The notes: generated by a model not told the origin, from the letters alone. A DNA stretch of 64,000 nucleotides from Pempheris klunzingeri (GCF_042242105.1 NC_092016.1:11794501-11858500), one strand, 5' to 3'. Positions 48,756 through 61,815 are shown, counted from the first letter of the stretch. Program-made: numbers and translations.

Positions 48756-51700
48756 TTATTCGGCCTATATGCCGAAGAATGGCGAGGACTCACTGTGATT
48801 ATAATTTATTTGTGAATCAGTGCCGGTGATTTATATGCTATTCCATAAACACAATTTACATGTTTATTGTGAACAATGGCCCATAACAGCATTAAGTTGA
48901 TTCAGAGGCTTTGCAAAATATCTTCTCATCTTACATATGGATGGAATGCAGCACTTGGCCATGATTCATTAATTTCTCCTCCAGGCTAAAACGGCGCTCT
49001 GTATGGCCGGTGCCTCATGCACTGGGCCTGTATTTACAAAGGATCTCGCCCTCTGTGACTCTACTTTATGTGTGGACATTGATATCATCGGTGCATTTGG
49101 AAAGAAGAAGTTAGTAAATCAAAGCAGATTTCCTTTAACTGACTACAGTTTGACTTGAAAACACAGAGCTTCACGTAGATCAGACTTTTCATCTTTACAA
49201 CTTCCTCCGCTAAGCTTGTGGAACTTGTCATTTTCTTAGATCTGGTAAATACACTCTGTCACTCACACCACCACCAAAACTAATGATTGTGAAATTAGTT
49301 TCAGAGCAATCAGGAGCTCCCCTGCTAAGACCCACTGTATCCATATGCATGAAATTGCTTGTGTTAATACATGCTATGAATCGTGGGTAATGCAGTGAAT
49401 AATTCTGACTGCACGCAATAATGCTATCTTCTATTAGATTGGGGACTGTTGTGGAGCTGGAGCCCTGTGGCAATATGCTTGTAAATGGCCATGTATGGAT
49501 AATTAAGCATTACACTTGAACATTAAAACTTGCTTATTTCAGAGAGCTGCAGGCAGTGGAGAGCTCTTATTGGACTCATCACTATTTTTGGTGCTTCCTT
49601 ATAATGTCTTCTCATTAGTATTAGTATGCCAGCAATTGTAAACTTTTTGATCTCTTTAACTGTATGCTGAAAATGAGTTTTCATTAGTATGAGTATATTA
49701 ACTCATTAATTCTAATCTTTGTAAAATATGTTAAATATACATTTTTATTGTAAGGTGTATTAGCTGTTGGAAAACTCACTAAATGGGGATTTTAATATAC
49801 TAAACTTATTGGTTTTTACTGTGTTCTCTTCTGCGGTTTTCTGATCTTCAGAGGATTATAGTTAAATTAAGAATATTTGTATAAACATTTCCCAAGGAAA
49901 GTGCTGTATTCTTTTATATATCATATAAATATAGATGTTTGATATTATACCTTCGTATAATATTGCATTAATAGCAGAGATGCATTTGACCAAGTAATAA
50001 GCCGGTGACCAACCTTCAGGCAGTCATTTCTGGGCTGAATGATCTGCAGTAGCTACAGGAGGCCATGTTTCAGGGAGGTAAATAAACACATTCCTCAGAT
50101 CTGGACGATGACAGGAGAGACCCCTCGTGTCCCTCCGCTGTTGTGTTTAGATAAACCTCATTTGCATCATCTGCTGCAGTCAAACCCATTGTGTCTACCC
50201 ATCATCCAGTCCACAGGGGTTCATAATGTCAGAGCATGGCAGAGCGTCTGCAGGCCTGGACCACCGGGCCTTGATGAGCGTGATGTAGAAAGGTCACAGA
50301 CGGTCTTTAAGAGAGGGTGTCTTCATGGGTGGAGGGGGCAGCAGCAGGTGTGTTTTAGCAAAATTACAGTGGGTTTAGGTAAGAGTGATGTGATTACTGT
50401 ACATTTGGATCGAAGGCTGCAACTGAGGCAATGCATCTGTTTATCATTTTCACTTTTTTTGTCAAATGTGTGTTTGGACTGTTTCTTAGGCTCAATAACG
50501 GGTACATACTGAGAGCCACAGATGTGGGCGATAAAGGGGGATTCAATTTAAAGGGGGGTAACCATTTAAGGACCAAACTTCCTTAATTATGTGTCACATA
50601 AAATACTGTCTTTAAAAAAACTCCCACACCACAAATCCCCTCTGCTGTTTTAATTCAGTGGTTGAAGTAAAGAATGTCTGTGACACTGAGGGGCTGCCAG
50701 TAAAATTTTAATTACTTTAATTTACACAAAAACAACACTTGAGTCATTTGTTGCTGATCAGGTTCCTAAGAATATTTCCATGTACACACTCCACACTGAA
50801 TTTTACAAAAAACCCCACCAACTTTTATTAAATAATACGTATGACAGGGTTTTATTCATGTATTTACATCATCTTATTGATCAAAACAGCTACTGTACAG
50901 TTTGGTCAGAAAGCCGTTCACTGGTCATTTCGCATGTTGCACAGTTTTAGATATTTTGATCTCTTTTTTTCTTCAGCTCCACAAAGCTTTAGCTTTTCAT
51001 TCAATTCTGTACAACATGAAAATCCGTTTGTATCCTGATGAAATGTGTCTGCATTCATTTTTGCCAATGTTATCATTGTGGTGATGCAGTTTAAGTGCAG
51101 ATTTGAACATTTAACGCAGACTTGATGTTCGCTGTGATCGATTGTGATAGACACCATGTATGCTTCTTATTGATGCACAGTGGACAGACATGAATGGAAA
51201 ACAATGGCTGCCTGGAACGGTTTAAAAATACATTCAAAAAATCTAAAATGTAGCAGATTTGCATAATGTTTAAATGTGACTTGAAGGATATGGGACTGTC
51301 AGTAAAGGGGCTACCACATGTGAAACCATTGGTATGATCTTTTAATATAATGAATGTAATGAAATCTGATTGTAATGTGATTAGATTTTCATATTTTCGC
51401 CGCTTTAGTTTGCTATACTTTGCGTGCAGATGAGGCATCTGAATGAGCCTGAAACATTTATAAGGTCTAAGAGTTTTATTGTCTTCCAGGTACTGCCACT
51501 CATTATTAAAACACTTGTGCCTTTGAAAACTATTTAATGGGCCCTCAGGAGAAGAAAGCTATCAGGCTTGTTGGAGTCTTCAGCAGTCTTTTACTTTTAT
51601 CTATCATACGTTTTCACATGACCTCCGCTCAGTCCATTCTTAGTTAAGCTTAAGTGGTAGTTTAACCACAGAGACTTAGCAGAGAAATGATTTCTAATGA

Positions 51701-51990
51701 TTTGTTTTAGTGCTGGTAGCCTCAGAAAAGTCAGACATTGTTGTTCTAAGAGAGATGCAGTCTAAGTGTTGGTAAAGGGATCCAGTACACTGTAAGAGAG
51801 TCAAATAAAGGGAATGCTTACAGTATGACAACATTACAAGCACTGTAATACTTTTCCTTGATACAAGCCTGGTCAAAGTGTATTACCATTATCTGATATT
51901 AACTTAACCTACTCCTTGCAACAAATGAATGTGTTTAAATGTGGTACAAAGGATAAAACAGAAGTGTTAGTGTGACAGAGGAGGGGCCGG

Positions 51991-52006
51991 GCAGCAGCAG
52001 CAGCAG
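51991..52006. repeat. AGC trinucleotide run
   Basis: Five AGC/GCA units; no long frame of a known family contains them. Confidence 0.7.
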
Positions 52007-52559
52007 TGGAGAGAGACATGTGCACTGGGATTACTTTGCTTCATTAAATACAGAACATAGCTGTGATGCCTGCGCTCTTTCAAATCCATATGTAAACCAT
52101 TTCCTCCCGCCGCCTCCTCCTCCTCTCCCTCTCTTAAAACCTCCGGCTCATTAGTGTTGCCTTTATGACATGGCTTTACCTAAATGCCGTGGATTTTTCC
52201 ATTCCCTTCTCTGGCCCATTCTCAGACGGCTCAGTCTCTGCTTGGTAGCTGAAAGAGAGGCCGGGACGACATTTTCTTGTTTCAGCAGGATTCTTCTGCA
52301 GTGATCTCTTCTTAATAAGCAGAGAGACTTGGTTTTAAGCTGTGTAATGCACTTAGTAACTGGGGAATTGACACCACATAGACTGGAAGTGATGGAGTAA
52401 ATTGGTTACGGCAGTGCCTTAGACCTTTGATCTTTGTTGCATAATGACTCTCATTTACACGCAGAAATGACAAAATAGAGTAATTAAGTGAACATAGTGA
52501 CAAACAGCCACTTTACTACACCAGAACTAAAGAGCCACCTCTCACTCTCATCACCCACA

Positions 52560-52990
52560 TGTTCAATAACTACATACATGTACTTTATTTACTTAAGTAT
52601 TGTCTTTAAGTACAATTTTGAGGTACTTATGCTTTACCGATGTATTTTCATTTTCTACTTCTGCTCCACGACATATAGCTATAGTTAGTAATAGTTATTA
52701 GTTACTTTACAGATTAAGATTTAGAAAAAAATACATTGTAAAAGATTAAACCAGTGGCTCTCAACCTTTCTGGCATGTGGCTCCTTACAAAGAAGCTGTG
52801 TCTAGCTGGGGCCCCTTGTCATGTTTCCATCAAACGTTTGGTTTCCCCTCTTCTCAGATCAGACTGTTCGAGGCCCAAAGAGGTAAAATGATCTAATATT
52901 TCACTGGCAATTAAACATTACGAGAATAAATAAATAACGTAAAAGCAAATTTGTGAACTTTTTGTGCCCATTAATCATGTTTGACTCACA
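52560..52990 (-). repeat. ACTTAAGT-type teleost repeat, copy 2, with CAGTGGTTCTCAACC-type insert
   Basis: The minus orientation (TACTTAAGTAT, AAGTACAATTTTGAGGTACT, CTTCTGCTCCACGACA) runs into GATTAAACCAGTGGCTCTCA at about 52746. A second, unrelated-looking repeat continues from there to about 52990. Confidence 0.55.
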
Positions 52991-53451
52991 CGCACAGAAA
53001 GAAAACACATACAAAGTACACACAGCTTCAGTATGTTTATACGTTTTAAGTGTTTTGTTTAGAAAATGGTTCATTTTGAAAGCGCAAACTTAAATCTTAT
53101 TGCAAGTTTATGCCTACAGGATAATACAATTAGAGCCCACAAGGTGGCAGTATAACATGGTCTGAATGAGCTCCAAAAAGGTAAACTAAAAGTGTAATTT
53201 ACTACAGTGGGTGCCTCTATTAATCATATATTGACATTATTACCATGAGACATTTACGATCAGCAGACCACATGATCTGTGAGGACGTCTTGATTATGCT
53301 GCGTTTTATTCTGACATTTACTGACATGTTTTAGTGTGATGACCCATGATCATGTGTGATCACCCAAAATCCCAGCATGTCATGTCTCTGATGTTGTTAT
53401 ATGAAGTCAAACTCAGACAGGGTTGTCAGACAGAGACAGACGGCAGGAGAA

Positions 53452-53958
53452 TCACAGGCTAAAAGCCGGAGCGGCGATGACTGAAGGCAGTGCAGAGAGA
53501 GAAGGAGGGGGGGGTGAATGATCCAGTTTTCCAAACTGGCTCCTGTATTTTACTGAGAGAGGTTTAGGGTGAGAAGTTTTTTCCTGTTTATCCATTTGGT
53601 GGAAAATAATATCCTGTAAAAAGCCAATAAGTTTCTGTCTTTGAACTCGCTGAGAGTTTTTCTTCCCCACTGGCTCAGGCTCTTTGGGAGAAATGAGGGT
53701 GAGCCGCTTGACGAAGGACTTCCCATCAGCCGCCTCCAACCCTCCACACATGTTTCTGATAGACCTCCACAAGCCCCAGTAATCCGAGGGCAGCTCATTC
53801 AGAGAGAGAGGGAGTGATAAAAAACAGGGGTGGGTGAGAAGGAAGAGAAGGAGATATAGGAGGGAAAGCAGAGTGGGAGCAGGCCAAAGGGGAGGGAGGA
53901 TAAAAGGAAACATTTCAGAGCGCATTATTTGCTCCTCTAGAGACAATAATGTAGACAT
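53452..53958 (-). other. Unrecognised ORF with signal-peptide-like start
   Basis: This is a 168-codon uninterrupted frame. Residues 19-52 are strongly hydrophobic (LLSLLYLLLFLL and neighbours). A non-repetitive part follows with LPSDYWGLWRSIRNMCGG, a Lys-Arg pair at 84-85, Gly-Lys-Lys at 98-100 and a helical-looking RQKLIGFLQDIIF. This could be a secreted peptide precursor. The hydrophobic stretch is, however, encoded by a CT-rich tract that could equally be the polypyrimidine tract before an exon beginning near 53790 or simple low-complexity DNA. I recognise no family and see no matching partner exon. Treat it as a candidate only. Confidence 0.25.
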
Positions 53959-54579
53959 CTCAACTTAAAATGAGAGTGCTCTTTGTTATTCTTGGCCAAA
54001 TCCTTTGTCTCAAGGTCATACAATATATATTTATATACATTTTTGTTGCTCTGAGAAGCCAAAGTACCAAAAACAGACTGAGAAAAAAGGGCTTCCAGAA
54101 AAGTACTAAAGTGAAAAAATGTAACTCTGATAAACCCATAAAATCCATAAAAAAATCCTCCTCATCGTTAGAGTGTGACCCCTGACATCAAAATCATCTT
54201 CGGCTAAGTGCGCTTCAATGATTTGATCACTTCCTCTTATAAAAGTGCATGTCACCATGTGTTTATAGAAGTGTTTATGTGTACAGAATATGATCCATAA
54301 TTGTTCAGGCTGAATTGGTCTATCAGGGGAGTCACATTTGCAGGCCAGCAGCCTCTTAGAGAGAACACCACACACACTCTGCAGGTCTTGCCGGTGTCTC
54401 AAACACAATGTAATCCTTCATGCTTAATTTCCTCTTGTCCCTCATAAATCACCCTGAAACCTGTGTGGACAGACAAGTGAGTGTAAACACCTGTTGTGGT
54501 GCGTGTCGCTATTTTAACATGTGAGAGTAAATGTGAGAGAGTATCAGAGTGTAGTATAGGGGTGGTAATGGAGGGAGAG

Positions 54580-54582
<3 letters not shown>

Positions 54583-54615
<33 letters not shown>
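54583..54615. repeat. GT microsatellite
   Basis: About 16 uninterrupted GT units. Confidence 0.9.
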
Positions 54616-54616
<1 letters not shown>

Positions 54617-55189
54617 AGAGGGGGGTATCCATTCTGAGATGCTTGCTGCGAGAGAGGAGGGGGATGGACTGTGAAATCAAAAACAGCTGCAGCAGGCTAC
54701 AAAGAAGCCTCAGCTGGAATAACTCACTCACAAAAGTTACTCTGCTCTCCTGAGCGCAGGCAGACTGGCGCATCCCAGACACAGGAGACCAGATCCATCC
54801 TGCAGCCCTCCTCTCCTCCCCGTCTATCCCTTCAGACTCAAAGGAGCGTAGTACTGCTGTAAAACACATTTACAACAAGCTTGTTTTTCTCACAGGTGAG
54901 GACAAAAGTGGGATTACATTACTTGAATCGCAAAATACACAAATATGCACCAAAACAAGCAGCAGCAGTAGGTGAGTCAGTCATTGCAAACCCATGTTGT
55001 GCAGCTGATCATTTTCTAAAAATTGCACAACTTCAGTCAATGGAGATCTGAAATTTATACAGATACTAGAATTGTCGGTATAAATTTAGGGGAAAATGTG
55101 TATAAACGGATGCCTGAGACAACTAGAATATGTCCAAGTGATGTAACAGTGCAGCTATAAAAAACATGGAGACATGGTATAAATATTTC

Positions 55190-55462
55190 ACACTGATTGT
55201 GTGATTATTAGTACTGATGCATTACTGTGTAAGCAGAATTTTCATGTTGCAGCTGGTCGCAAGCTGAAGCTAATATTATATAACAGTTTAACAAGGCACC
55301 ATATGTTATCAATTAACATTTCATCTATGTAGAATCTTAAATAGTAAAGGAACCAGTAACTATAGCTGTCAGACCCCCAACTAAATGTTGTGCAGATAAA
55401 AATAGTAGTCTAACTGCACTTATGTAGAGTGCTCAAGTAAATACACTTTCCACCACTGGATT
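55190..55462 (+). repeat. ACTTAAGT-type teleost repeat, copy 3
   Basis: TGTGTAAGCAGAATTTTCAT, TGCAGCTGGTCGCA, GTGCTCAAGTAAATACACTT and the intact end CTTTCCACCACTGG are visible. Confidence 0.65.
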
Positions 55463-56257
55463 GCATTCCTATCTAATGTATTCCAAATATTTATACACGT
55501 GTTGATATGATGGACAAAAATATTGGAAACACCAACATCAGTACTACCCCACAGACGTGTGAATTCACTCGCAAACACTGTGATGGTATGCCACCATCAT
55601 GTGTCATCGCAGCTCTGACGGTTGGTGGTGTTATATGCATGATAACATACAGTGCTGCTCTAATTAAAATGCTACGGCATGTAAAGTATGTGGATGTTGG
55701 CACAGGGAGCAGGTCAAACGATGGGCTCTCCCCGGAGTTAGAAAGGACAGAGAGGCCATTGACTGCAGGACAGAGTGACACTGCAAACACAGACACAGAC
55801 AACACAAACACGAGACTGACACTGTTGCCTAAGGTAGGAAATAAAGTAAGTTATCTCGAGTGTGTTCAGATGTGCACGTGTGTACAAGGATGGAAGAGTG
55901 CGTGTGCACATGGCTGTGTTTAGGGCCTAGAGCCTTGTTTAGCTGACCTCAGTGAAAGCAAACCTCATGACAGAAGGTCTGGCATTGTCTGTGTGCCCGG
56001 GCTGCTCTGGAGCCAGACGGTCTGCCGGCCGCCAGCTTTGCTTGCTTATAACGGCTGAGAACATCCGATCCCCTTGGGGAGGACAGGAGGGGAGGGGGGG
56101 TCTACTGCACCACTCGCCACTTTCCTCTCTGTCTTTATCTCTGCTCTTTAGACAAGGAACAAGCATTAGCCAGGTCATCAACTTGTATGTTTATTATGTA
56201 TGTGCATGAGTGCATGTGTGTGGGTCTGTGAGTGTGTGTGTGTGTGTGTGTGTGTGG

Positions 56258-56306
<49 letters not shown>

Positions 56307-56416
56307 GGTGTGTGAGAGAGAGGGAAGAAAACAACAAGGGCTTAGAATTAGAAAAGGACAAGTTTGGATACACAGGCTTGAAATACAAATGGAAAAATTG
56401 GTCCATGAGAGCACAG

Positions 56417-56471
<55 letters not shown>

Positions 56472-58964
56472 GAAAGAAAAACAGACTGAAGAGATTTTTC
56501 TTAAATTTGATCTGGAAACACATTCCACTGCAGGTAATCGCCAAACATCTCCGTGTCAAAGTATTTCATTGATGAGTGTGCCCCCTTTTTATCCTTTTAT
56601 CCAGTTCACTTCCACTAATTCATCTATCACGCAGAGAGAAGGCTGAAGCTTTGTGCTCCGACAGAAACAAATGTTCTCTAATCACCACCAGACGCCCATG
56701 TTCAACCATGACAGAACACTTCCACTCCCTCCCTGAGCTGTGTGTACGCCGTGCCCGTCCAACAAACCCTTCATGGACTCCACACGTGGCCCTCGAGGAG
56801 TGTTGGCCATTCTTGAAAAGCCCATGAAAGAAATATGGAACATTTTTTATGTTTTTAAATTGCATAACTTCTGGGTGGAGTATTTTCCTCCCTGAAGTGT
56901 CTCAAAATAGCAAGGTTTCATTCTCAGCACGTCGTGTAAGGCGGAAAGCAAACAAGGTGGTGGGAAGGTGGACGAGCATTACCTCTGCTGCTTCGGCTCT
57001 CTGTTCACAAGTCAGTGTGGGAACAGGTAGCCATCTCCATGACCGCATGGAAAAAGGCAAAACCAAGGCAAGAGGAGGACAAACTCACCAAGAGTACAGG
57101 GAAGGGGAAAACCTTTTTGACAGTGGAATAGTTATAATGTTACAGATATACATCCACAATTTGGGTTTAAGCCAGAAACATTTTACAACATGTCAAAAGA
57201 TGAAGAAGAACTACAAAGGAATGAAAGAATTAGAGATTGATTCCATCTCCTGATAAAGAACATAACAGAACATGAGAAAAGTAAGCCAAGATGGAGTATT
57301 TCTGATTTGGATTAATCACAGCCGTTTGGTACAAGGTGTATGCAAGTATACCCTCAGAGCATTATTACTGCATCCTCTTCCTGTTAAGCGACTTTATACT
57401 GTTTAGATTTGACTCTCGCCTCTGTCATAGAGTTGTTTTTGACGACAGCAGGCTGCTGTTTTCAGTGAAAAAGCTCTAAAATCTCACTGCACACTACCTG
57501 CTCAGCACCACATGGCATTAAAGCAACTAGCCGGCGAACATATTAGAGCGTTTGCCAGCTGAAGAGCCACATATTTAGTACTTGTGTTGCTCCGTAACTT
57601 CTAAATGTGTAAATAAGCACTGATAAGGGGATGATTTGCTAACGTGGAGTTCATGGCTACAAGTGGCCCCAAAAACTGATCAATGCAGGCAGCAGTGACA
57701 CATATACCTGCTCCCTTACACTGTGCCATTAAAAGAGAAACTGTCATGGTGTGATGGTATGCACCACAGCTAACTATCTAATCTGATCATCTTTTTTTGC
57801 TGACGGGAACAAACGTGTTCAACACTAAACCAACCGCAGGCCCAGCTATATTCCACAACATGCCACACAACCTTGGACATCATTGGATGAATTTGTTTCA
57901 GTTTGACATGATCAACATTAACATAAAATGTTACTAATAATGATATTACTTCAAAATAAGAGCGGTTAATTTTCCCACATTATTGTGCGAGTGTATGTTT
58001 TTCTAACACGCACATCTTCCTTTCTCACTGACCTGGGATTTCTTTCTGTTAGCATTTTCACGTTGTAAATCCTTAATAGCCGACAGTTTATCTTACACGC
58101 CAGGAACAGTGAGCCGTCATCTGCTGCCCAGATCCCTCAGTGTGTGTCCAGTAGCTGGCTCCACACTACACACTTACAACACAGGACAAGGCCCAAACAA
58201 CGCCGCACATCTGGGGCCTCAGCTGGCCACCAGCCACAAGCACTCCCTTCTCCTTCTCCCCTGGTGTACATTACAGCTCACTGTAAATGTACATTTTCAT
58301 ACCTACAGCCTGAGCCACAACTCATAGGGACGTTCTTTGTGGACAGAGGTCAGAAAAAGTTTACACATAGCATGGGAAGAACATTTTGCCTCAGTGCAAA
58401 TACTGGTTTGTTTGAGGGTGTATTTCAAGCAAGAATAGCACTAATATCCAGCACATCTCGATTGTCACTGGTTCATGTGGTCATGAACATGAAAAAACAC
58501 TTAACAGAGACTGAACTCAATGCACGCTGGTGTGGTAACATGGCAGTGGTGACTTTAGGCAGGATCAAGGATCAGATATAGAATAACTTCAAAGAATGCA
58601 CAAATACATCGTAGGTTGTTCATCCTCAAGATCAAATGATCACCCTCTCTGCCGTGACTTCATTCCTGCCTCTACAACTGTGGGAACAAACTAAATATCA
58701 GTCCTTGAATCAGCATGACGATCTTTGTCAAGCGGCCCATCAAAGCCAGCACGAGGTTGTTCATATCGCAAACAGGAACATAAAAGTACTGTGGTATGTC
58801 ACAAGAGCTGAGAGCATTTTATTTTTTCCATAGCAAGAGCATAGTGAGAGAATTCTTTGGAAGAGGTTTTCACAACATTTTTGAGGATAGCGGCTGTCTT
58901 TTCTCACCCTTAACTTTACCCCTGAAGCAACACTGGGCCGACTGTGTTCTCTAATTTACTGGAT
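55463..58964. other. Non-coding flank right of SMAD3, part 3
   Basis: The GT/CA microsatellite pair dominates. Two opposed open frames overlap at 55491-55923 (plus 138 codons, minus 106), neither with a known domain. Frames at 56200-56646 are microsatellite artefacts. The 134-codon frame at 56849-57253 is basic and of unknown meaning. No gene is called. Confidence 0.5.
56232..56466. repeat. Facing GT and CA microsatellites
   Basis: GT tracts at about 56232-56257 and 56260-56298, then a GGGT triplet run to 56310, about 108 bases of ordinary sequence, and a CA tract at 56419-56466. The two arms are mutually complementary on one strand. Confidence 0.85.
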
Positions 58965-59135
58965 ATCAGTGGTGGAGGAAAAACTCAATTTGCCTGTGAA
59001 ATGTTGTGAAGTAGAAGTGTAAAGTAGACTAAAATGGAAATACTCAAGTAAAGTATTAACTATAGTCCCAGTATTAACTGTACTTAAGTGTTGTACCTGA
59101 GTAAACGTGCTTGGTTACTTTCCAGCACAGCTGGA
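58965..59135 (+). repeat. ACTTAAGT-type teleost repeat, copy 4
   Basis: ATCAGTGGTGGAGGAAAAAC, GAAATACTCAAGTAAAGTAT, TGTACTTAAGTGTTGTACCT and GGTTACTTTCCAGCAC are visible. It is a short, internally deleted copy with both ends. Confidence 0.65.
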
Positions 59136-60409
59136 TATACATACTGTATGTAGCCTCAGCATCGAATAACAAGACATTAGTGTTAACACCAGGCAAGCCG
59201 ATTTTATTATATAGTATTATATTTTCCCTGGCTGTGGTTGTCGCTCTGTTTTCTGGCAAAGTCACAAGAGTCTTCCCCCTCTCCCACAGACACAGAGATT
59301 GTGTCTCTATTATGTGTGATGATATTAGATATAAGGGGAATCTGAAAAATGAATAGTGTTTTCATATCTACAGTATGTCTGCTCCTTAATAAGCTGAAAT
59401 TAAGTTATTCAGTTTCATACCCACTGCCAGACACCTAAATAATCTCTTTTGTACGTTGTAGAAGAGCCAATTCTGTCCTGACCCTTTTTCCCTCTCTTCA
59501 TCTTCCTTTCTAACCGAACAAGGGTTGACAAGTTCTTGTCGTTCCTGGCCGGTTGGAGGGAGACCCAACAAAAGAGCCCTTGTTTGAGACTTACCCCTGT
59601 CAGACAGCGCACTTTGATATTAAAAACTCTGCTGACGGGGGGAGGAGAGCCAGAGTAGGGAGGGAAGAGGGGGAGCAGTGAGGGAAAGATGAAAAGGATG
59701 AAAACAAACTCCTACTGTCTCCTAAGCCCATGTCTGTAGGTGTAACCTCATAATGGACTCACAAATATTTGTCCAGTCAAAACAAAATAAAACAGCTCTT
59801 TGACTCCTCGTGTAGTAAGTCTGATCAGCCTCCACCAGTGTGTCTCTAGCTTGTCCTGCTATAACAACCACCTACCTATTCTCTTGTATTCTCACACAGT
59901 GATCACATTGACACAGGGGGCCTCTTTTAGATGTGAACAGGCCTCTTAGACTGGACTGGAGCCATCGCCAGAGGGAAGAAATCCCCTGATACTGTACCTC
60001 ACCGACTAAGGCCGTGCCAAAGACCTGAAATACTAGCAGATGCGTGGTTGTGCCCAAAAACGTGCGTGTGCCAGCAAAAATAAACCAACACTGAGGACCA
60101 AATTTACCTTGCCCTCAGTTTAAACCTATACCCGAGAGTGAGAGCTTGGCAGGAGAGTTCAAGACTGCATCTTGGATTCCTGGAGAAGAACTGAACTTTC
60201 ACACCAGAGCGCCACGGGACATAAACACATTACAAAAAATATGAATTTCATTACATCCCTCACAAACACATAATTCAGTCAAATATGGGCCTCCCCCTTC
60301 GCTTTGCAGCCTGTTCTTGGGCGCAGGAGGAATGAAGGGCAGCAACACAGATAAGTCTGTACACTTTCCAAGCATAAGTGACAAGCCGCAGCATGTCGGC
60401 CCATCGGGA

Positions 60410-60880
60410 AGAATGCAGAAGCAAGTGTAATGAGGATTTTCTTTTTCTTTTTGCTCGCAAGGCGCCTGCTATTATCCTGATTTTGAGTAGCCCTGCGGGC
60501 AGTTATTACAGCATTTATATTAATTCCTCTGGATTGCTTCATTTTGTTCATACAGGCCAAAGAAAAAAAGACTCAAGCAATTAGAGGAATGCCAGTGGAG
60601 AGAGGAGATGCGCTCAGTGAAGGCTCAGAGGCTGCATTGATCTGTGTGCTGCTTTATGTTCGGCATTGTTGTCCTCCTAACGACAATGGTTGTCTGATAC
60701 ACCACTGTACTGACGCTGACCTGGCTTCTGTAGCTGGGGGCTCATTCCTATTAGCGATTGTTTGCAATGTTAATGGCTGTAAGAACATCATCAGACTCGT
60801 CAGCTCTAACAGGCTGCCGCCACTCGTACCTGCTGCCACAGGCGAGGGGATGGGCGTTCACATAAATCTGCAGAGGAATC
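60410..60880. promoter_or_regulatory. Candidate conserved non-coding block in the right flank
   Basis: Unique, balanced-composition sequence (for example TATTATCCTGATTTTGAGTA and CTATTAGCGATTGTTTGCAA) lies between repeat-rich segments. An overlapping 113-codon plus frame has no family resemblance. It may be an upstream enhancer for SMAD3 or SMAD6. Confidence 0.25.
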
Positions 60881-61139
60881 TGTGAGAAGCACCCCGTCGC
60901 GCTCAGGGGCAAGCTATCAAGAGCAGATAACAAACCAAACAAACAATGGCATAGAAAAGGAAGAGATATCAGAGAATGAATGCATGTCAGTCACTCAGGT
61001 GTTTGATCTATATGATAAATCATAGCAGGGGGAACATAAATATCCATGTAGGGGAGGTGGAGCCAATGTTTGTAGTAAAACTAGCAGACAGGTTGCTTTG
61101 AAATCATCTTTTTTTTAACAGAAAATGCGTACAGCACAT

Positions 61140-61815
61140 TTAACGGTGAAAAGTTACTACTTATACTTGACCAGTGTATTTATTCTACTTTATACTTCCT
61201 CTACATTTCAGAAAGAAGTATTGTACTTTTTAATCTTACCATTACTTTTACCACGATACTGTAGTTACTAGATGCTTTTCAGACTTTACATGAAATGCGC
61301 AAAACACATTAATAAAATATGATGCATTTTTAACGATTAAGCCATTGATTTTCAGCCATTTCGACTTGTGAGCCCGTTCAGTTGTCTAAGGGTTATCAAG
61401 ACTTCCACTTGAGAGTGATTTCCTCTCAAAACTCATCAGATGATTTCATTGAAATGTCCAGATCCAAAAAAGGTCAAATTAGGATATATTCAGACATATC
61501 TTGGGACCCTCTAAAGAGGCCTGATCCCTGGACTGAAATACTGAAAACTTTACGTAAAGTAGGTAAAAGTAGCTCCACCTCGACCAGCTACAACAGAAAA
61601 ATGCCTGTTATGAATTGATGCATCAGTATTAACTGTTAAAAATACATTGCAGACATTTTTCTGCAGAATGGGAACTCTTACTTTTGATATTTCTGTACTT
61701 TGACTTAAGAAGGAGTTTAATTGCAGGACTTGTTCTTGTAATAGAGTGTTTATACATTGTTGTGCTGGTGCATTTAAAGTAAAGTACCAGTACAGGACCA
61801 GAATCCTCCTTCCCC
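61140..61815 (-). repeat. ACTTAAGT-type teleost repeat, copy 5, split by an insert
   Basis: The first segment, 61140-61340, includes CTACATTTCAGAAAGAAGTA. The second, from about 61560, includes AGTAGCTCCACCTCGACCAG. Between them lies sequence beginning TTTTCAGCCATTTCGACTTG at the same junction (GATTAAGCCA) used by the insert in copy 2. Confidence 0.55.

Larger units (their letters stand above)
48681..52559. other. Non-coding flank right of SMAD3, part 2
   Basis: No genes are recognised. A TTTC microsatellite (48729-48755) and an AGC run (51991-52006) are present. Two AT-rich, motif-dense blocks (48780-49090 and 49440-49640) look like candidate conserved non-coding elements. The remainder is featureless by eye. 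The 157-codon plus-strand frame at 50039-50512 shows no family signature and ends in low-complexity sequence. Confidence 0.5.

Noticed and set aside
56178..56646. Several 115-150-codon frames on both strands
   Set aside because: They are translations of the GT/CA microsatellites (Cys-Val and His-Thr repeats).
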